Assembly: GCA_947069175.1 (NCBI GenBank)
Contig: CAMTDV010000002.1
Span: forward strand, 6,737,054 to 6,801,053
Direction: 5' to 3'
Length of the DNA stretch: 64,000 bases
Source: Scalesia atractyloides
Lineage: Eukaryota > Streptophyta > Magnoliopsida > Asterales > Asteraceae
Part shown: piece by piece, positions 47,131-61,509 of the stretch
How the letters are laid out: each line of letters opens with the position of its first letter
How positions within the stretch are numbered: the first letter of the stretch is position 1
The notes under the pieces: generated by a model
Databases searched by the model: none
What the model was told of the DNA's origin: nothing
Seen by the model: only the letters and a program-made list of their open reading frames with translations
Position numbers and translations under genes: made by a program

Positions 47131-48785
47131 CATCTATCATCACGGATCAACATACTCTAGTAGAAAAATGTGTACATTTTGTTGAATTATGGAAAGCATT
47201 TTAAGAACATGATATAATTCCCTAAATGCATGAGTTGTCCCGTAATAAAACCAGTTGTTGCTGATACCTTCTTCTCGGCTTCTTCGTCTTCTTCTCCCAT
47301 AACGTGAGCTCGGAGAAGGACGAGATAGGAGGGTCCTATGGAGAATGTGAGCCGCTCTGCGCTACTCGAGACCGTCTTGCTAAATGTTTGAATCGAGTCA
47401 AGCTTAAACAAGCCCTAACCAAAGTTGGAGCTCTTTAAATAAGTGAGCTTGAGCTAAAATTAGAGTTTCTTTAATAAACCAATTTGAGCGTAGACTTCAC
47501 ATACCAAGCTTGACTTAAGACGAAACTCACTATTTATATAAATATAATATTTTATTTTATATATCATATATATATATAATTACATAATATTGTATATGTT
47601 AATATAAAAAATTAAATATATAATAAAGAAAATCGATTTGAGTTTGAGCTTGCAAAATTATTACCGAGCTCGAGCTTTAGACAAGAGCTCAAAACAAGTT
47701 CGGTTTGAGCTCTCTTGAATAAAAGGAGCTGAGTTCGAACTCTTTTAAATTAAAAGGCTTAGGTTTAAACTTAGACAAGCTCATGCTCGACTTGACCTGT
47801 TTACACCCCTAACCATTAATTATTAAAAAAGCTTTCAAGGTCTCCTAATATCCCACTAATTTTCTCAAATGACTGGCAATGACTTCTCAATTTCTATTAA
47901 TATTTAATAGGGGTATCTTATTATTAACATTACAAGTTATTGGACTCTTAATGTATCGGCTTTCACTTACTCGTTTAAATCGATTAATCTAGATAGTTCT
48001 CCCTATTTGTTATCTTGTTTTTCTTTCTATATTATTTTCTCAAATGAAAAACTCTAGTCGTAGTCTTTGTATATCATTGTTAATTTACACATATATATAG
48101 TTGTTTTTTCATAGTTTAACTCCTAAATTGGCATTAGCATATTAGTTGAAGCGAAAATACCGTAAATCAGAAGTTGACAATACATGATCCGTGTGCCACA
48201 CAATGCATAACAACTACATATAGCAAAATGTGATGTTGAAAAAGGACAGTGAATAGTAAGTTGATTTGATGATTAGGTAAATGTCTGTCTGGCTTAAACA
48301 ACTTATTTGAAATTATCATATCTTAATTTGTTGTTTATTGTTTGAATTAAAGTAGTGGGAACATGAACAGGGGTTTGAGAATGATAGGTGGATTCTACTT
48401 TTTAATATATGTATTTTAAAAGCAAAAGATGCATTTTAGAAGATCATCTTGTGCCCTACCATCTTTACAGGACTCAACTTTTTTATTTAACAAGACTTGT
48501 TACTATCACATTAATCAAATTTCAGTGACTTATCTTTTTATAAAGCAAGGTTTCCCACTTGACCCATTCCTTATTGCTTCTTTTTTCTGCAAAATTTATC
48601 TGAAAGATTCAGGTGACCATCTTAGGTTTAGAAATAATCAATGTTTAAGCGTGTCCGAGTAATGAAATCGGGGTTGGCAGGTTGTGGAGACAAACCCAAA
48701 CACAAACCGTATATTTATTCGTGTTAAAGACATAACCCAATATGAACACATTTTCAATTGTGTGACCCATTTATCTAAAGGGATA
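47131..48785. other. Gene-free stretch with GAGCC-repeat remnant
   Basis: 47370-47813 is a decayed member of the 29460-29933 family (right end tgtttacacccctaa). The rest is AT-rich, with no supported gene. Confidence 0.5.
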
Positions 48786-48789
48786 TTAG

Positions 48790-49190
48790 ATTTAAATAAC
48801 CCCAACTTTCACCAATTGGCCGATAGCATTCTCAACTTTTGATTTGTGCCACACTACTCCCAACTTTCAGCTTATTGGCCGATAACACATCGAAACTAAC
48901 TGAACCCTAACCCAGTTAGTTTTTATTGATGTGATACTTGCATGTTGACGTGTCATCCGACTTGGCTTTTTGATGATGTAGCAGCTGGCTATGACTTGGC
49001 TTTTTTTATGACGTGGCAGCTAATGTGGCACTAGTTTAGTGATGTGGCAACTGATGTCAGTAAACTGGGTTAGTGTTGGGTTAGTTTGGGAGTGTTGTTG
49101 GCCAATCAGTTGAAAGTTGAGAGTGGTGTGGTAAAAATCGAAAGTTGGAAGTGCTACCGGCCAATTGATGAAAGTTAGAGTTTTTAGATG
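48790..49190. mobile_element. MULE-type MITE
   Basis: TIRs of about 85 bp: left caactttcaccaattggccg and right (reversed) taactttcatcaattggccg, continuing through ccacac(t/c)actc(c/t)caactttca. The interior has repeated gatgtggca/gacttggct phrases. Ends approximate. Confidence 0.7.
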
Positions 49191-50530
49191 GGTTAATTGA
49201 TGGTTCAACCGGTTTGATTAAATGTGACTTGTTTATTAAACCGGTTAAACATGACAATTTGATACCTAGATTATTTTCGTATTTGTGTCATAAAGTTTTG
49301 TCACTTTTAAATTTTAACATGCAAATGCAAGTCATATAAGAGATAAGATTAACAATTGCTACCTTAAGCATGGTAACTTGTAGTGTACTAAAAAAGGTAA
49401 ACCTTTGGGATGATTTTGATTATTGCCAATTATTGTAGAATATGCAAGAAGGAAAAGATATATGTGGACCAAGACAATTTCCTAATCCATAATTTAAGCT
49501 CAAGCGTACCTATTGAAAACAACACCCCCTTAAAAGTTGAGACCAATTAGGTTTATGAGATGTGTAGATCTTCATACATATGTATGTAATTGTGTGTGTA
49601 TATGCATAAATGAACGAATGTTCACGAACACATTCACGAACACCTTACCGAACGTTCACGACCACAATTGAACGAATGAGACCTCTGTTCGTGTTCGTTC
49701 ATTTAACAAATTGAACGAAATTTCTTGTTCATGTTCGTTCGTTTATTTAACGAACGAACATAAACGAACTTCCCGCCGAACAGTTCACGAACTGTTCGCT
49801 GAACGTTCGGTTCGTTTACAGCCCTAAGTGAGAGTGAGCACTTTAAATTCATTATATGTATAATATTTAGAAAAAAAAATATTTACAAGTGTCTACATGG
49901 TTCTCAGACTTCTCCACTTACGTATAAGTAAATGCATTTATGAAATTCAACTTCCATCCATCCCAAATACGAACAAGTTTAAAAATAATCTGACATTTTT
50001 ACATGCTTCTGATAAGAATATAAGATAGGATATAAAATTTAAGATATGAACCGGTTTATATATTATTGTATTTATATAAAAGACAACAAATTACTAAATA
50101 ATCAATAGCAAATATGTCAACTTTGAATTAGTGAGATCAAAAGTCTAAAGGTATAAGAGTGGGGAAAGAATATGAAATAAAATCGGTATTTTGGACTAAC
50201 AATAATGATTTTGTGCTTTTGGTATTAATTCGTTACATACTACAATTTAAGTGGGAACTTGACTTGGTAAACATAAATGGTCATAAGTTAATATGATGAA
50301 AAAAACTATTCGATTGCAATCGTATAAAATATTTTTCTACTTGTAATATGAAATTGCATATTTATTATGTTTTTTAATAAAGCGTCGCTTTATAAACATT
50401 AAAACTAAGGATTTTATTATATAGGTTAAGATTAAGATATTCTACCGATCCTATTATATAGGTTAAGACATTCTACAAATCTTAAACGGATAAGAAGCAA
50501 CCATAGAGTGATAAACATCCAAGAAATGAT
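49191..50530. other. Spacer; hAT-like GAACGAAC repeat at 49600-49835
   Basis: 49600-49835 is related to the NSN1 intron element (gttcacgaac/gttcgttcg runs, right end gtttacagccctaa). The rest is AT-rich and gene-free. Confidence 0.5.
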
Positions 50531-50534
50531 TAAG

Positions 50535-51340
50535 TGAGAATGGTAATTTTACTCAAAAAAAAATATAGAATATGCACATACAAGTCACATGCTACCCCCA
50601 ATTCTTAAACGTTTGTAACTTTTTTATGCGTCATCTTTTTAAATATACAGTGTACTCGAACGTCTTTTTATCTTTAATGAGTACCTTATAGTTATACTTT
50701 TAGAAAAAAATTGAAAACCTAGTTGCGTAAAACACAATAGTCATAACGTAAAACACAATGGATATTAAACTAAAAACACAATGGAAAATAGACTAAAACA
50801 CAATGGAAAGTCACTAAAACAAAATGGATAATAGAATAAAACACAATGGACAACAGACTCAAAACACAATGGACAATAGACTAGAACATGATAGACAGTA
50901 GATTAAGCACAATGGACAACAAAACAAAAAACACAATGGACAATCAGACTAAAGCACAATGGATAGTAGACTAAAACAATGACTAGAAACGATAACACAA
51001 TGTATAGAAAACCCACCAAATTGAAAAACACAATAATCAAAGCTAATAACACAATATAAAAAAACTCAAATATAACACTATTTTCATTATGTCATATAGG
51101 TTTTGATAATAAATACACAATGTACATAACCCAAAATAACATTATATTATAAGTTCTGATAATAACATAATGTATAGAAATACTAGTAAAAACGTAATAT
51201 AAACCCAATTGAAAATGATGTGCTTAGATAGTAACAATTAAATTGACACAGAACACAACCGAGTTTTAAGGATAAACACACTAATACTAACTACACACGT
51301 TTAGAAAAGAGTGATATGAAAAATAACCAATAAAGTTCAG
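50535..51340. repeat. Repeat with acacaatgga units, copy 1
   Basis: About 200 bp of leader (agtgagaatggtaatttta ... aacctagttgcgt) is followed by many imperfect aaaacacaatggacaatagac units. The same layout recurs at 54750-55490. The right end lacks the inverted arm seen in copy 2. Confidence 0.7.
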
Positions 51341-51719
51341 AATCATCTTATTACTTTTGCAAAACAACTGATTATGGTTCTTATGAAAAACTCGTCATAT
51401 TTGACACTACTAACGAGGGTGTAGTGTTAAAAACTAGAGCCCCCTCGAGTTAGCCCCATGTCCCCAAATAACCAGGCTATAGACACACCCAACTATCCAG
51501 TTCTAAGTAACTAAAACATTTACTCATCCCTTGTGATCTAAGAGTCTCTTATATTGTTCTAGCAACCTAGACTAACGAACTAAGCGAATTACTATCTAGA
51601 CTACTCAATTTAAAGCAAACTCATTGATATGCATCAAATACAACATATAAATTGTATCAAATACGGTATAAAACAACCTTTTTTAGTTCTATTGTTGGAA
51701 AAAAATGTGTTTCTTTATA

Positions 51720-52340
51720 TACTTTTGATTTTCAGAATTAAAAGAGCTTAAATGTACAAAAGGAACAAATTAACGACAAAAATCAGCATAAGTACAAAAT
51801 ACGGGAAGATAATACACTATACAATCCTCCGAGCTTCACCCCAAAGACAAAAACCGCGAATTGGAAGTCAAGCAAGGGGCCGTGCCCCTTCAAAATTCTA
51901 GATCAGAAGAAGACAAACAGATGCAAACAAGAGATACGGGGCCGTGTCCCTGAGAACACGGGTTGTGGTCAACTCCAGATTTGCATATCTAGGATTGTAC
52001 AACAAGTACAATGGTCACGGGGCCGTGTAGCAAACTTATTTGACATGCTCATTAAATGAAGACAGAGAAGAAGGAAGACACAAGGCCGTGTGAAGCTACT
52101 GTTTCCAGCTATAAATAGGGATGCTTTATGCTTATTCTTCTTGTGACAAGGGGATGCCTCCTCCTTGTTTAATGTTGTAAGGTTTAATTATTTATCTCAT
52201 TCCATTATTATGGGAGAGGAAGTGGGGTTTCACCCACCATTGTTATCAAAATGGATAATATAAAACATACATGTGATATTGTTTGATGAATCGAGAAGTA
52301 ATAAGACGATGGTGAAAGCTCTAGTTAGAGCTTATAGGAT
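51720..52340. repeat. Probable LTR fragment with cggggccgtg repeats
   Basis: Repeated acggggccgtg(t/c) phrases (51880-52100), then a TATA box (tataaatagg, near 52112). This resembles a Ty3/Gypsy LTR promoter region. No boundaries or duplication found. Confidence 0.45.
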
Positions 52341-52464
52341 GGAAAACAAAATAATATAACACATACCTTTGATATTAGTGGTGATCTTGTCAAGCGCATT
52401 GGCTTTATTGTGGACGTCCCTACGGGAAAGTCTATGCTAGGGCGTCTGGTGGACGCCTTGGGAG

Positions 52465-52651
52465 TAGGGATTTGCATGGTACCCGTTCGGTTACGAAAGT
52501 ACCGGTACCGAAAAACGAAAAAATTGGTATCTGTATTTACCGATGTTTTACCCGTGAATACCGATTTTGAAAAAAAGGGGAAATTAGGTATTGGTATCGG
52601 TATCGAATACACCCACTACGGTTCGATACCCGATACCAAATGCTCTCCCTA
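52465..52651. mobile_element. hAT MITE, ggtaccg-rich
   Basis: Ends TAGGGATTTGC and (reverse) TAGGGAGAGC. Flanks CTTGGGAG (52457-52464) and CTTAGGAG (52652-52659) match at 7 of 8. The interior has taccggtaccg palindromes. Two overlapping ORFs on opposite strands are by-products. Confidence 0.8.
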
Positions 52652-52865
52652 CTTAGGAGTACCTATTAAGAAAATAAGTTCTTAATAAAAATTTAATGAG
52701 TGTTTTCAGACTTTACAGACTTTTATAAATTTCTTTTTAACCAGTTATCGATATCAAATACACATCCCTACTTGGGAGTACCTATTGAGAAAAAAATGTT
52801 CTTAATAAAAATTTAGTGAGTGTTTTCAGACTTTACCGACTTTTATAAATTTCTTTTTATCAATC
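52651..52865. repeat. Tandem duplication of about 117 bp
   Basis: ggagtacctatt(a/g)a through ttcagactttac(a/c)gac occurs twice (52656-52735 and 52775-52855). The spacer between them ends with a piece of the right end of the neighbouring MITE family (atcaaatacacatcccta). Confidence 0.8.
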
Positions 52866-53754
52866 ATTCAAAAACATTTTTTTGTAAGTTTATACCGATG
52901 ATTTAAAACAGATATGTATGTATGAAGTAGCCAAGTAGGTAAACTAACAAATAAAACACATATGCATGAAGTAGCCAAGTAGGTAAACTAACACATGATT
53001 AAAAGCTAAATCTTAATCATACGATTACATTTTACACTTATTTATTTCTCTGTCTAACAACCCTATTCGTTTTTCTTTTTCTATTTGTTCTATAACACCA
53101 ACGGCTATTAAATGATTTTCATTTGAGCCCGTCTATATATGTAAATTTATGATTATGATATTTTATCTTTTACAATTTAACTCATATACTATTAAAGTAA
53201 TTACCAAAAAGTCAACATTTATATACATATTATTGATATGTATCAAAATTTACTCTAAGAAAAGTATTATAAATAAAAAACGATGCATCAAAACAAACAT
53301 TTTAAGAAATGTTAACTACTGATCTCAAAATTTAGTCACTTATGATCAAGAATAATTGTCAAACTTTCTAAAGCAATGTTACATATAATATTGTCTTTCA
53401 TAAGTAATGTGGACCTACATACTTTTTATCTTGATCATATATCAAATAAAATCATACCTTTCATACATAAACGAAAACCCACCCACACACACATTACATT
53501 TGAGAAGTCTCACATGATAATCAGTAGATAACACTTTTAAACCGTTTCTCTTAACAAATATTGATATAATTGGTCAAATCATGTTTTTATTTTAATCTAT
53601 TACATATTTAATATATATGGCTCATGTATTATATGTCATGTTGGGGATACGGCTTTTTGATCAATAGGTCTTGTGTTTGTTTCTCACAAAGGGGGGGGGG
53701 GGGGGGTGTTTCTCACATTTATTAGGTTTTCTTTTAAATTGGTGTATAATCATT
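52866..53754. other. Gene-free spacer with a G16 homopolymer
   Basis: 52925-53000 has a short direct repeat (atgaagtagccaagtaggta, twice). 53691-53706 is a run of 16 G flanked by two gtttctcaca copies. No gene. Confidence 0.5.
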
Positions 53755-54290
53755 ATAGAGCTGGGAATTCTGACACGAACACGATATCACGACACGAACC
53801 TACACGAATTTATCAGGCATTATAGGGTCAATTCTGGCAATTCTGACACGATAACACCTTAACAGGTTTCGTGTCTCAACAGGTTAAAACCCGTTAATAT
53901 GTTAAGACCCATTAAGTACATATTAATAATTAAAAAAAATATTATACGTGGGTGTGGATATGGGGTCTTCAGTTGTGGGACCTGGGATGAATTATACACA
54001 AACGCACGTAGTTCTTTTTCCACAATCCAAACACCAAATTTTAAATCTCTCTACAAACACCACCATTCCAATTCGGTTCACAACTTCCCCAATTTGGTCG
54101 TGTTCGTGTCTTAAACAGGTCGTATGGTACATTGGTAATTTTTTAATGACTTACCAGGTCGTTTCGTGTAACATGTTTATTAACCGGTTCCTGTTTCGAA
54201 GATCTAACACGATAAGATTTCGTGTTGTGTTCGTGTTTACATGTTTCGGGTTCATGTTTTAACAGATCGGGTTGACCCGTCATGCAAGCC
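53755..54290. mobile_element. TIR repeat rich in acacgaac/gttcgtgt
   Basis: Left gagctgggaattctgacacgaac, right gggttgacccgtcatgcaagccct, with many inverted gacacgaac/gttcgtgt motifs. Probably hAT-type. Overlapping ORFs are not family-like. Ends approximate. Confidence 0.55.
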
Positions 54291-54749
54291 CTAAGGCATT
54301 ATGTTTAGTGAAGATTGATATGATCGTGTGGTTCCGCTGATGACATAATGATACTTTAGTGATCCATCAGTAATTCAAATTTATCATTAAAAAAATAATG
54401 TGTTACGTTTGTCATTTTTGTTTCTTTTTCATGTGTGTTAATGTTATTACGTACTAGACATAATTATGAATCTTTATGCTAAAAGAATATAAATGAGCAA
54501 AACTTTCCTACTCATCATTAGTGGATCATGATAATTTGAAACAAGGAAACGCCGAAATATAGTTATTCAAAGATTGTGTCGACGATCTCGAAAAAATAAA
54601 AATATAAAATAAGTTGGGTCGAGTTGATCCGTTATTGCTTTTTTGTTGATTACTTTTATTAGTGAGTATATTAAATAGGTGTTAAAGAGTTATAATATAA
54701 AGGGGTTTAAAAATAATAAATGTAAGTGATAAGTGTTTATAGAAGAATC

Positions 54750-55665
54750 AAGTGAGAATAATAATTTTGTTCACAAGAGAAGCATATGCAAGTCACATGC
54801 TATTTTCCTCCTATTTTTTGAACATTCGTATCTTTTTTATACGTCATTTGTTTTTTAAAAAAATTATACCGTAAACTCGAGCATCTTTTTATCTTTAATA
54901 CGAGTATCATATTGTTATACTTAAAAAAATATAAAAACCTAGTTGCGTATTACACAATGAACATGACGTAAAACACAATAGAAAGTATACAAAGAACACA
55001 ATTGACCACAACAGGTAAAAGACATATTACACAACAGACTAAAACACAATGGGCATAACGTATAACACAATTGACATAACATATAACATTGAGTATCAAA
55101 CTAAAAATTACAACGGAAAGTAAACTAAAATCACAATTGATGATAGCGGATAAAAGACGCAATTGATGATAGCAGATAAAAGACACAATGAACAACAGAC
55201 TAAAACACCATGAACAACAGACTAAAAAAACAACGGATAACATATTAAACACAACGACTTTAACCTATAACACAATGTATAGAAAACCCAAATATAATAC
55301 CATCTTCATTATGTCATACATTGTGTTATAGATTCTGATAAAAACACAATGGATAGAATCCAAATTAACACTGTGTTATAAGTTTTGATAATAACACAAT
55401 GTATAGAAACCTTAGTAAAAACGTAATGACCAAAACCCAGCTGAAAGACACAATGAGTAGAACATTTAACACAATGTAAAAAAAAAACTCAGCTAAAATG
55501 AATTTTTTTATTTTATTTTTATATGACAATATCATACTCATATTAAAGATAAAAAACGCTCGTTATAGGTTGAAATTTTCTTTTTAAAAAATATCGTATG
55601 AAAAAATTATGGCCGTTTTAAATTAATGAGGGGAATTGGCATGTGCCTTGCATGTGTAGAGAGAA
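54750..55665. mobile_element. Fold-back element with acacaatg array, copy 2
   Basis: The left arm (about 54785-54955; atgcaagtcacatgc ... ctttttatctttaata) is roughly the reverse complement of the right arm (about 55500-55665; ttaaagataaaaaa ... catgtgccttgcatg). Between the arms are many acacaatgga(c/t)aac units. No ORF with features. TSD not readable. Confidence 0.65.
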
Positions 55666-56829
55666 AGTTAATAAATGTAGGATCCCTTTATGCCCTTCCA
55701 TTATATTCTTTTTTCTAAAACTAATCTCAGCCCTCCAATCCAAGATCAATGAACTGTAATTCTTCTTACCCTTCTTACTTATTTTATTTTATGTCTTTGA
55801 TCTAATCGTATTAAATATAACAATACTTTTAAAACTCTATTATTAATCTATTTATTCAAATAAGATGATTTATAAATTTTTGTGCTAGAATAAAATACAA
55901 ACAACTTTTAATATACAAATGATATAAATAACTAAAGTAATTATATTTGGACTAGAACAATAATTATTAAGCTATATTTTTAGATTAACGTAATTGTTGT
56001 GAAACAACGGTCTATTAGCCACTAATATATATGTATATAAACATGAGAGCTAGACTATGGAATCATGTAGAGAATAGAACATGGAGAATTCTTATTCCTT
56101 GATATAACATCATATATAAATGACATTTTATTTAGGCACTCACATTAGTACAATAGTAAATAAAAGAAAAGAGTTATACATGTGGAAAGTCACTACATAA
56201 TGGATGCATTCATAGATAGGGGTTATACATGTGGAAAGTCACTACATAATGTATATATTCATAACACTCACCCTTGACTATCCACATGATGGAATACTAT
56301 TCTTTAATACGCTTAATGATGTTGGCTCATTAAAAACCTTGCTAGGAAAACCTAATGGGACAAAACCTCAGCTAAGGGAAAAAGAGTGCAACGCGTATTG
56401 TCTCCCCCTCAATATAATATGTATCATTTCAAGTAACAAGAGCCAATCTTCTATGAAAGTTGTTGAAAAACTTTTGTAGTGAGTGATTTATCGCTTGCTG
56501 TACAATTTATTAATGAACTTGATGTATCTTCATGTAAAACTTTAATTACCTCATCTTGTAAGTAGATACCATAAGATCCATGAATATGTTTTTGTTATAA
56601 TCCCTGCATTTACAAAACTAACCAAACTTGTTGATGGGTTAGTAAAATATGAATCCATACCTTTCGTACCTTAAGGGTATAGAAAATAAATGTTTTACTC
56701 ATTACATTATCTCCTCGTCGTACACGAGTTAAATCTTGCCAATGAATTTAATGGTGTATGTTCGTGTATAGCTAGCAAGATATATTAATACAATTTGTAT
56801 TGAGTTATGGTACTTCATGACCAAGGATC

Positions 56830-58990
56830 TTTACTTCTTTGATAGAAGATGATAAAAGTAATTTTTATCTATATCAAATATTTGAATATCATTAAATGTA
56901 CTTACACCAAAAGCTTTGTCCATATGAAAATGTCCAACATTTTCTAGATGTATTATGATTGATGGATTATAAAACGTATGTCCTACGTATCGAGCCATAA
57001 ATTTGCAATATTGTATTTCATTTGCAAATTCTTGCTTAAATGTTTGAGCTCTTTTTTTTCTTTTCGGGAGATTCAATGACATCATCAACACATAATGCAT
57101 TACTTGTAAACATCATATCGTTCTTTTAATGAAAATAAATGGACCAACTTCACCATATGTATTTTTCGTTTTCGAGCTCACTGGTGAGTCAATTATATCA
57201 TATTTGACTCGACTATTTTAGTCCACACATATTTTGTCAACTTCATATAGCATGTTCTTGAGGTTTTGACATCAATGCTTCTAGCATTATCAATCCATGA
57301 GGGAATTCGTTCCATCTTATCGATATATGCACGTGCTTTCACTCTTCAGGAGTTTTGCTATATAAATTTGCCCATTTAACACATAGATACCTATATCATG
57401 TAAAAGTGTCATGAACACTTGCTTTTATCTCCAAAATCTATATTGTACCATGCGTGTACACTATTTATTAAGATATCACAATCACTGGGTACAAGTTTTC
57501 AATGTATGTTTATTGGTGCACAAGAATTACATCGTTAAGATGTTTTGATTCACCTTTAAATAACTCAATTGCTTTAAGAAACTCATCAGGAGTTCAATCG
57601 TATTAAAAAATGAATCTGTATACAACGATCATATTGTTCTCGAGAACTTGCTTTACATAAAATACATAATAAAAATCCTTCAAGGACTTGCATATAAACT
57701 TTAGTATCTAAATGATACATAACATTTATAAGACGCATATCAATTCCCTCTTTATATTATCAGACTAATTAAGTACTGGAAAACTATTGCATCCACCACT
57801 GGAGAATACATCTCCTCATAATTAATCATAGGTCTTTGCGACATCCTTGTGCCATCAATTGTTAATCCACATAAAAGACCTAATTATATTAAATATATTT
57901 TACAACTTTTTTTTTTATTATGGACTACTGGCCCGTGAGCTTTCCATATCAATAGAGAATTCAACTCTGCCTCATTTGCGTCGTTCCATTTTGGCCAATC
58001 ATTTCTTTGTATTTATTCATAGGCAGATTTTAAATCTTGATCCTTATCATTTCATCTTTTCAAGCGCTATATATACAAAAGTATAACGACGTCGATTTTG
58101 TTTCGATTCCATACACTTCTAGACATGATATAATTTACTAATAGTTCTTTATTTTCAGGTACCTGAGGTTCTTCCAGAACCATAATGTCTAATGTCTCTT
58201 CAAGAAACCTTGTTTTTTACTATAACCTTGACTTGACCATCTTATTCATTACTTGCTCCAATTTTTCGAGGAATTTTTATTTTCTTGGAATCGACTAGTC
58301 TACCACGCTTCAGGCGTGCAATAGACTCGTTAATATATGGTTTGTCCTACTAGGACAATTAACTTAATTGGAGCATTAGCAGTTGACAACGTGACTTACT
58401 TAGTCACTGTATTTAGGTCAGTTAACATGTCTGGTGACTGATTCTTTAATCTAGGTAACGAATTATCTTTTGAACTTCTTGTTCACACAGTTTAGTTTGA
58501 TGATCAATGATAATTCATGCATACCTATTCCTTTTTCAATTGCCATTAATCTCCCCCTAATGTTGAAAATATTAATTTACTTAAAGTAAGATTTAACGAG
58601 CCATAAATAAATCTCTCGTTAATTGCTCTAAGTATGTAATCATAAATAGTATTTTCCTCCAACATATATTCCCAACATTATTTGAGTTTCAATCTTTATG
58701 CGTTGTGGTGGATCAATTCCAATGTATACCGCACAATAAAAAGTTTGATAAGAAATATTTGGTTCCTGACCAAAACCAACTATAATGAGGAGAAACTATT
58801 ACAACATGTTGGCTTGATGTGAAATAATGTTACTGCATGTAAAATCACATGTGCTCAAATATGAACTTTTGCTCTCTTGGTTATTGGCTTTGCAATCAAT
58901 TTGTAGACGTTTGATCATCGTCTTCAACAAAAGCAATTTGTGTCTTAAGCATTTAGAAAGTTCAATACTTATTCCAATAATCATTAGTAA
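56830..58990 (-). pseudogene. Copia pol remnants (integrase C-part, RT)
   Basis: At about 58930-58805 (minus) the pieces IKRLQ and SSYLSTCDFTCSNII fit the end of the Copia integrase core (IKRLQ, then LP-x-SAWGHAILHAA). At about 57840-57700 NYEEMYSPVVDAI and, in shifted frames, a V-Y-M-Q-V-L-EGF stretch fit the RT start (DYEETYSPV ... IYMKIPEGF). Later pieces down to 56831 cannot be assigned with confidence. Frameshifts throughout. Confidence 0.65.
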
Positions 58991-58999
58991 CATGGATAC

Positions 59000-60684
59000 T
59001 AAATTCAATGTTATTACCACCATAAATATGATAATATGGAATAATATGCTTGCTATCTCATTAGCTAAGCTACACATAACTTCAAGTCGTAAATTTGATT
59101 ACCATTTAGACGATGCATCGATTTAAAAACACTAAATGGTATCATGTTTGGATATATACATCCTTCATTCATCCCATAGTATTTTAGGGATTTATACCAT
59201 TAATTGGCAAATAAATAATTTCCCTTAAGAGCAAACATAATATGCTATCAACTAGAAGAATCTTCAAGTTCTTCATTATATTTCACATCATCATTGACTC
59301 GGTGTGGTCTAACCGGTCATACCAATAACGTAAATAATCATGATCCATAAACTTATGGTTTATGATATTGTATATGTATTACTTGCATGTATGTAATACA
59401 AAACATAAGATATGAAAGAATGTATTATAACTTCAAAGTTCAAACCATCGTGTTCTGTAATCACTAGTTTACCACTTTTGGTGGTCGATCTCATCATGAC
59501 TATCATTATAATACTGATATTCGATCTCATTATTAGCTTCACTATCTTATAATTTCTGATAGTTTGATCTCTTCTTAACATGATGATTGTTGCACTTCTA
59601 ATGATCAATCTCTATTAATATGATCAAGATTACAATTTTCTCAATGATGCCAATGATCAATATATATTCACTTTATGCTTCAGAGTAAAACCATACAATT
59701 TTTACGGTTTTCCATTATTTTCTCAAACATATAGATATACAGTCGTTTCAAACCGTTTATACCCTTTAAATGATATTGCTACTCCAGGAGTATATTTGAG
59801 GTTTGACAAACAAAATTTGTTTTATCCGATTTCCCTTATAAATAAACTTCTCTTCGTATAACGTCAATTGAGAAGTAATTATATGTCCGAGTCATATAAT
59901 TTTTCTTTTATACTTGATAATGAGATACAAGGAGTATGACACTTTGGGTGTTAAATCGAAGCATATTTCTACTTTTTCATGAGAATGACAATAAACCACA
60001 ACTTTGGTTTAGTCGTTCTCTTCGGTATTATCTATGCAAAGAAGTGATAGCATATAGAATACAAGGTATAGATAGCAAAAAAATCATACAATACATCACC
60101 TTATAGCATGTCATCATATAAAAACAACTTATGATGGGCCTTTATAAAATAAGAAACCTTTTTATCACTAATAAGCAAACGCATATAATTTATGTAATAA
60201 CTTATTATGGTATAGCCAAACATAATATCTTATATATTTTGAACACTTACTTTAAAACTTAAACATATATCTTTTTCAAGTTCTCAGATCATTTATTACT
60301 TGTATTTGAAAATTTTATTTGAAAACTGTAATACTGATGAATTACATAACATACTCATTTTTTTATCTCAAATATTGATATTTAAACAACTGATGACATT
60401 ATATAAGCAATCTATACATTGTACATATGAAGCAATAGAAATAGTCACCATTTTATACTAGCAATAGTAATAGTTGATATGCAAATATATTGTTAAACAT
60501 TATGACATGGCATGATGAATGCATGAGAGGTACCGACATCGCTAGAATATGTTTCTCTAAAAACAACTAATGATATCTAGCAATATTAATCTATTATATG
60601 AATTTCTTATATGCAAAATTTGTTATAGCATAACCTTAGTATAAGTACCAAACAATATTTGCATAATCATGTTATAACAACAAC

Positions 60685-60751
<67 letters not shown>

Positions 60752-61462
60752 GTATATTGCATTATAAGTTGTATAGTTTATTTAAAACTAAATTAATTGA
60801 TGTTTACTCACATAACTCATTTATATCTAATTATGTGAAAGTCTTTTGGCATGTTATGTATTAACAATGACTAATGAAAACAATTAATTACAAAATTCAT
60901 ATCCATTTAAGTTATAAACTATCAAAATGAAAATCTAGTACATACATCATGTATATATTACCACCAATACAAGCATATATACCTAATACAATTGCATTGT
61001 TTAGTCCATAAATATTGAGTTCCATATTTTATAATATTAAATATTGAATTTAATTGTTTTTCATGGATTCTAAAAGCACATATAATATTCTCTAGATTGC
61101 AAATTAACTTTCTTAAATCAAAATAATTCAACAATTTTATTTACAATTTAACAAGGTTAATAAAGAAGCATAAATATATGATTATGGTGGCTCAAAGAAT
61201 ATGTAGATGAGCGTCACTAGATTGTAAGAGTCCTAATCAACATATATTAAATTAACTAATTAAATGATAATCCAGCCAATTTAGAATAATAGAAATGAGC
61301 ATTTGTAAAAGAGAAAAATAAAATAAATATTCGTAATATCGTCGTCGTCAACGAAAACTATAGTTATTCAATTAATAATGAGTATTAGAAAAAAGATGAA
61401 TTAGTCAATTGTAACGTCATAATTTATGATGTAACATCTAAATTCTTATGAATACCAACATG

Positions 61463-61509
<47 letters not shown>

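Noticed and set aside
53691..53706. Run of 16 G as a G-quadruplex or regulatory site
   Set aside because: A lone homopolymer; its length is prone to sequencing error and nothing around it supports a function.
56831..57100. A separate host gene on the minus strand (89 codons)
   Set aside because: It lies between the RT remnant and the 3' LTR of the Copia element in the same orientation, so decayed element sequence is the simpler reading, though I could not align it to a specific domain.
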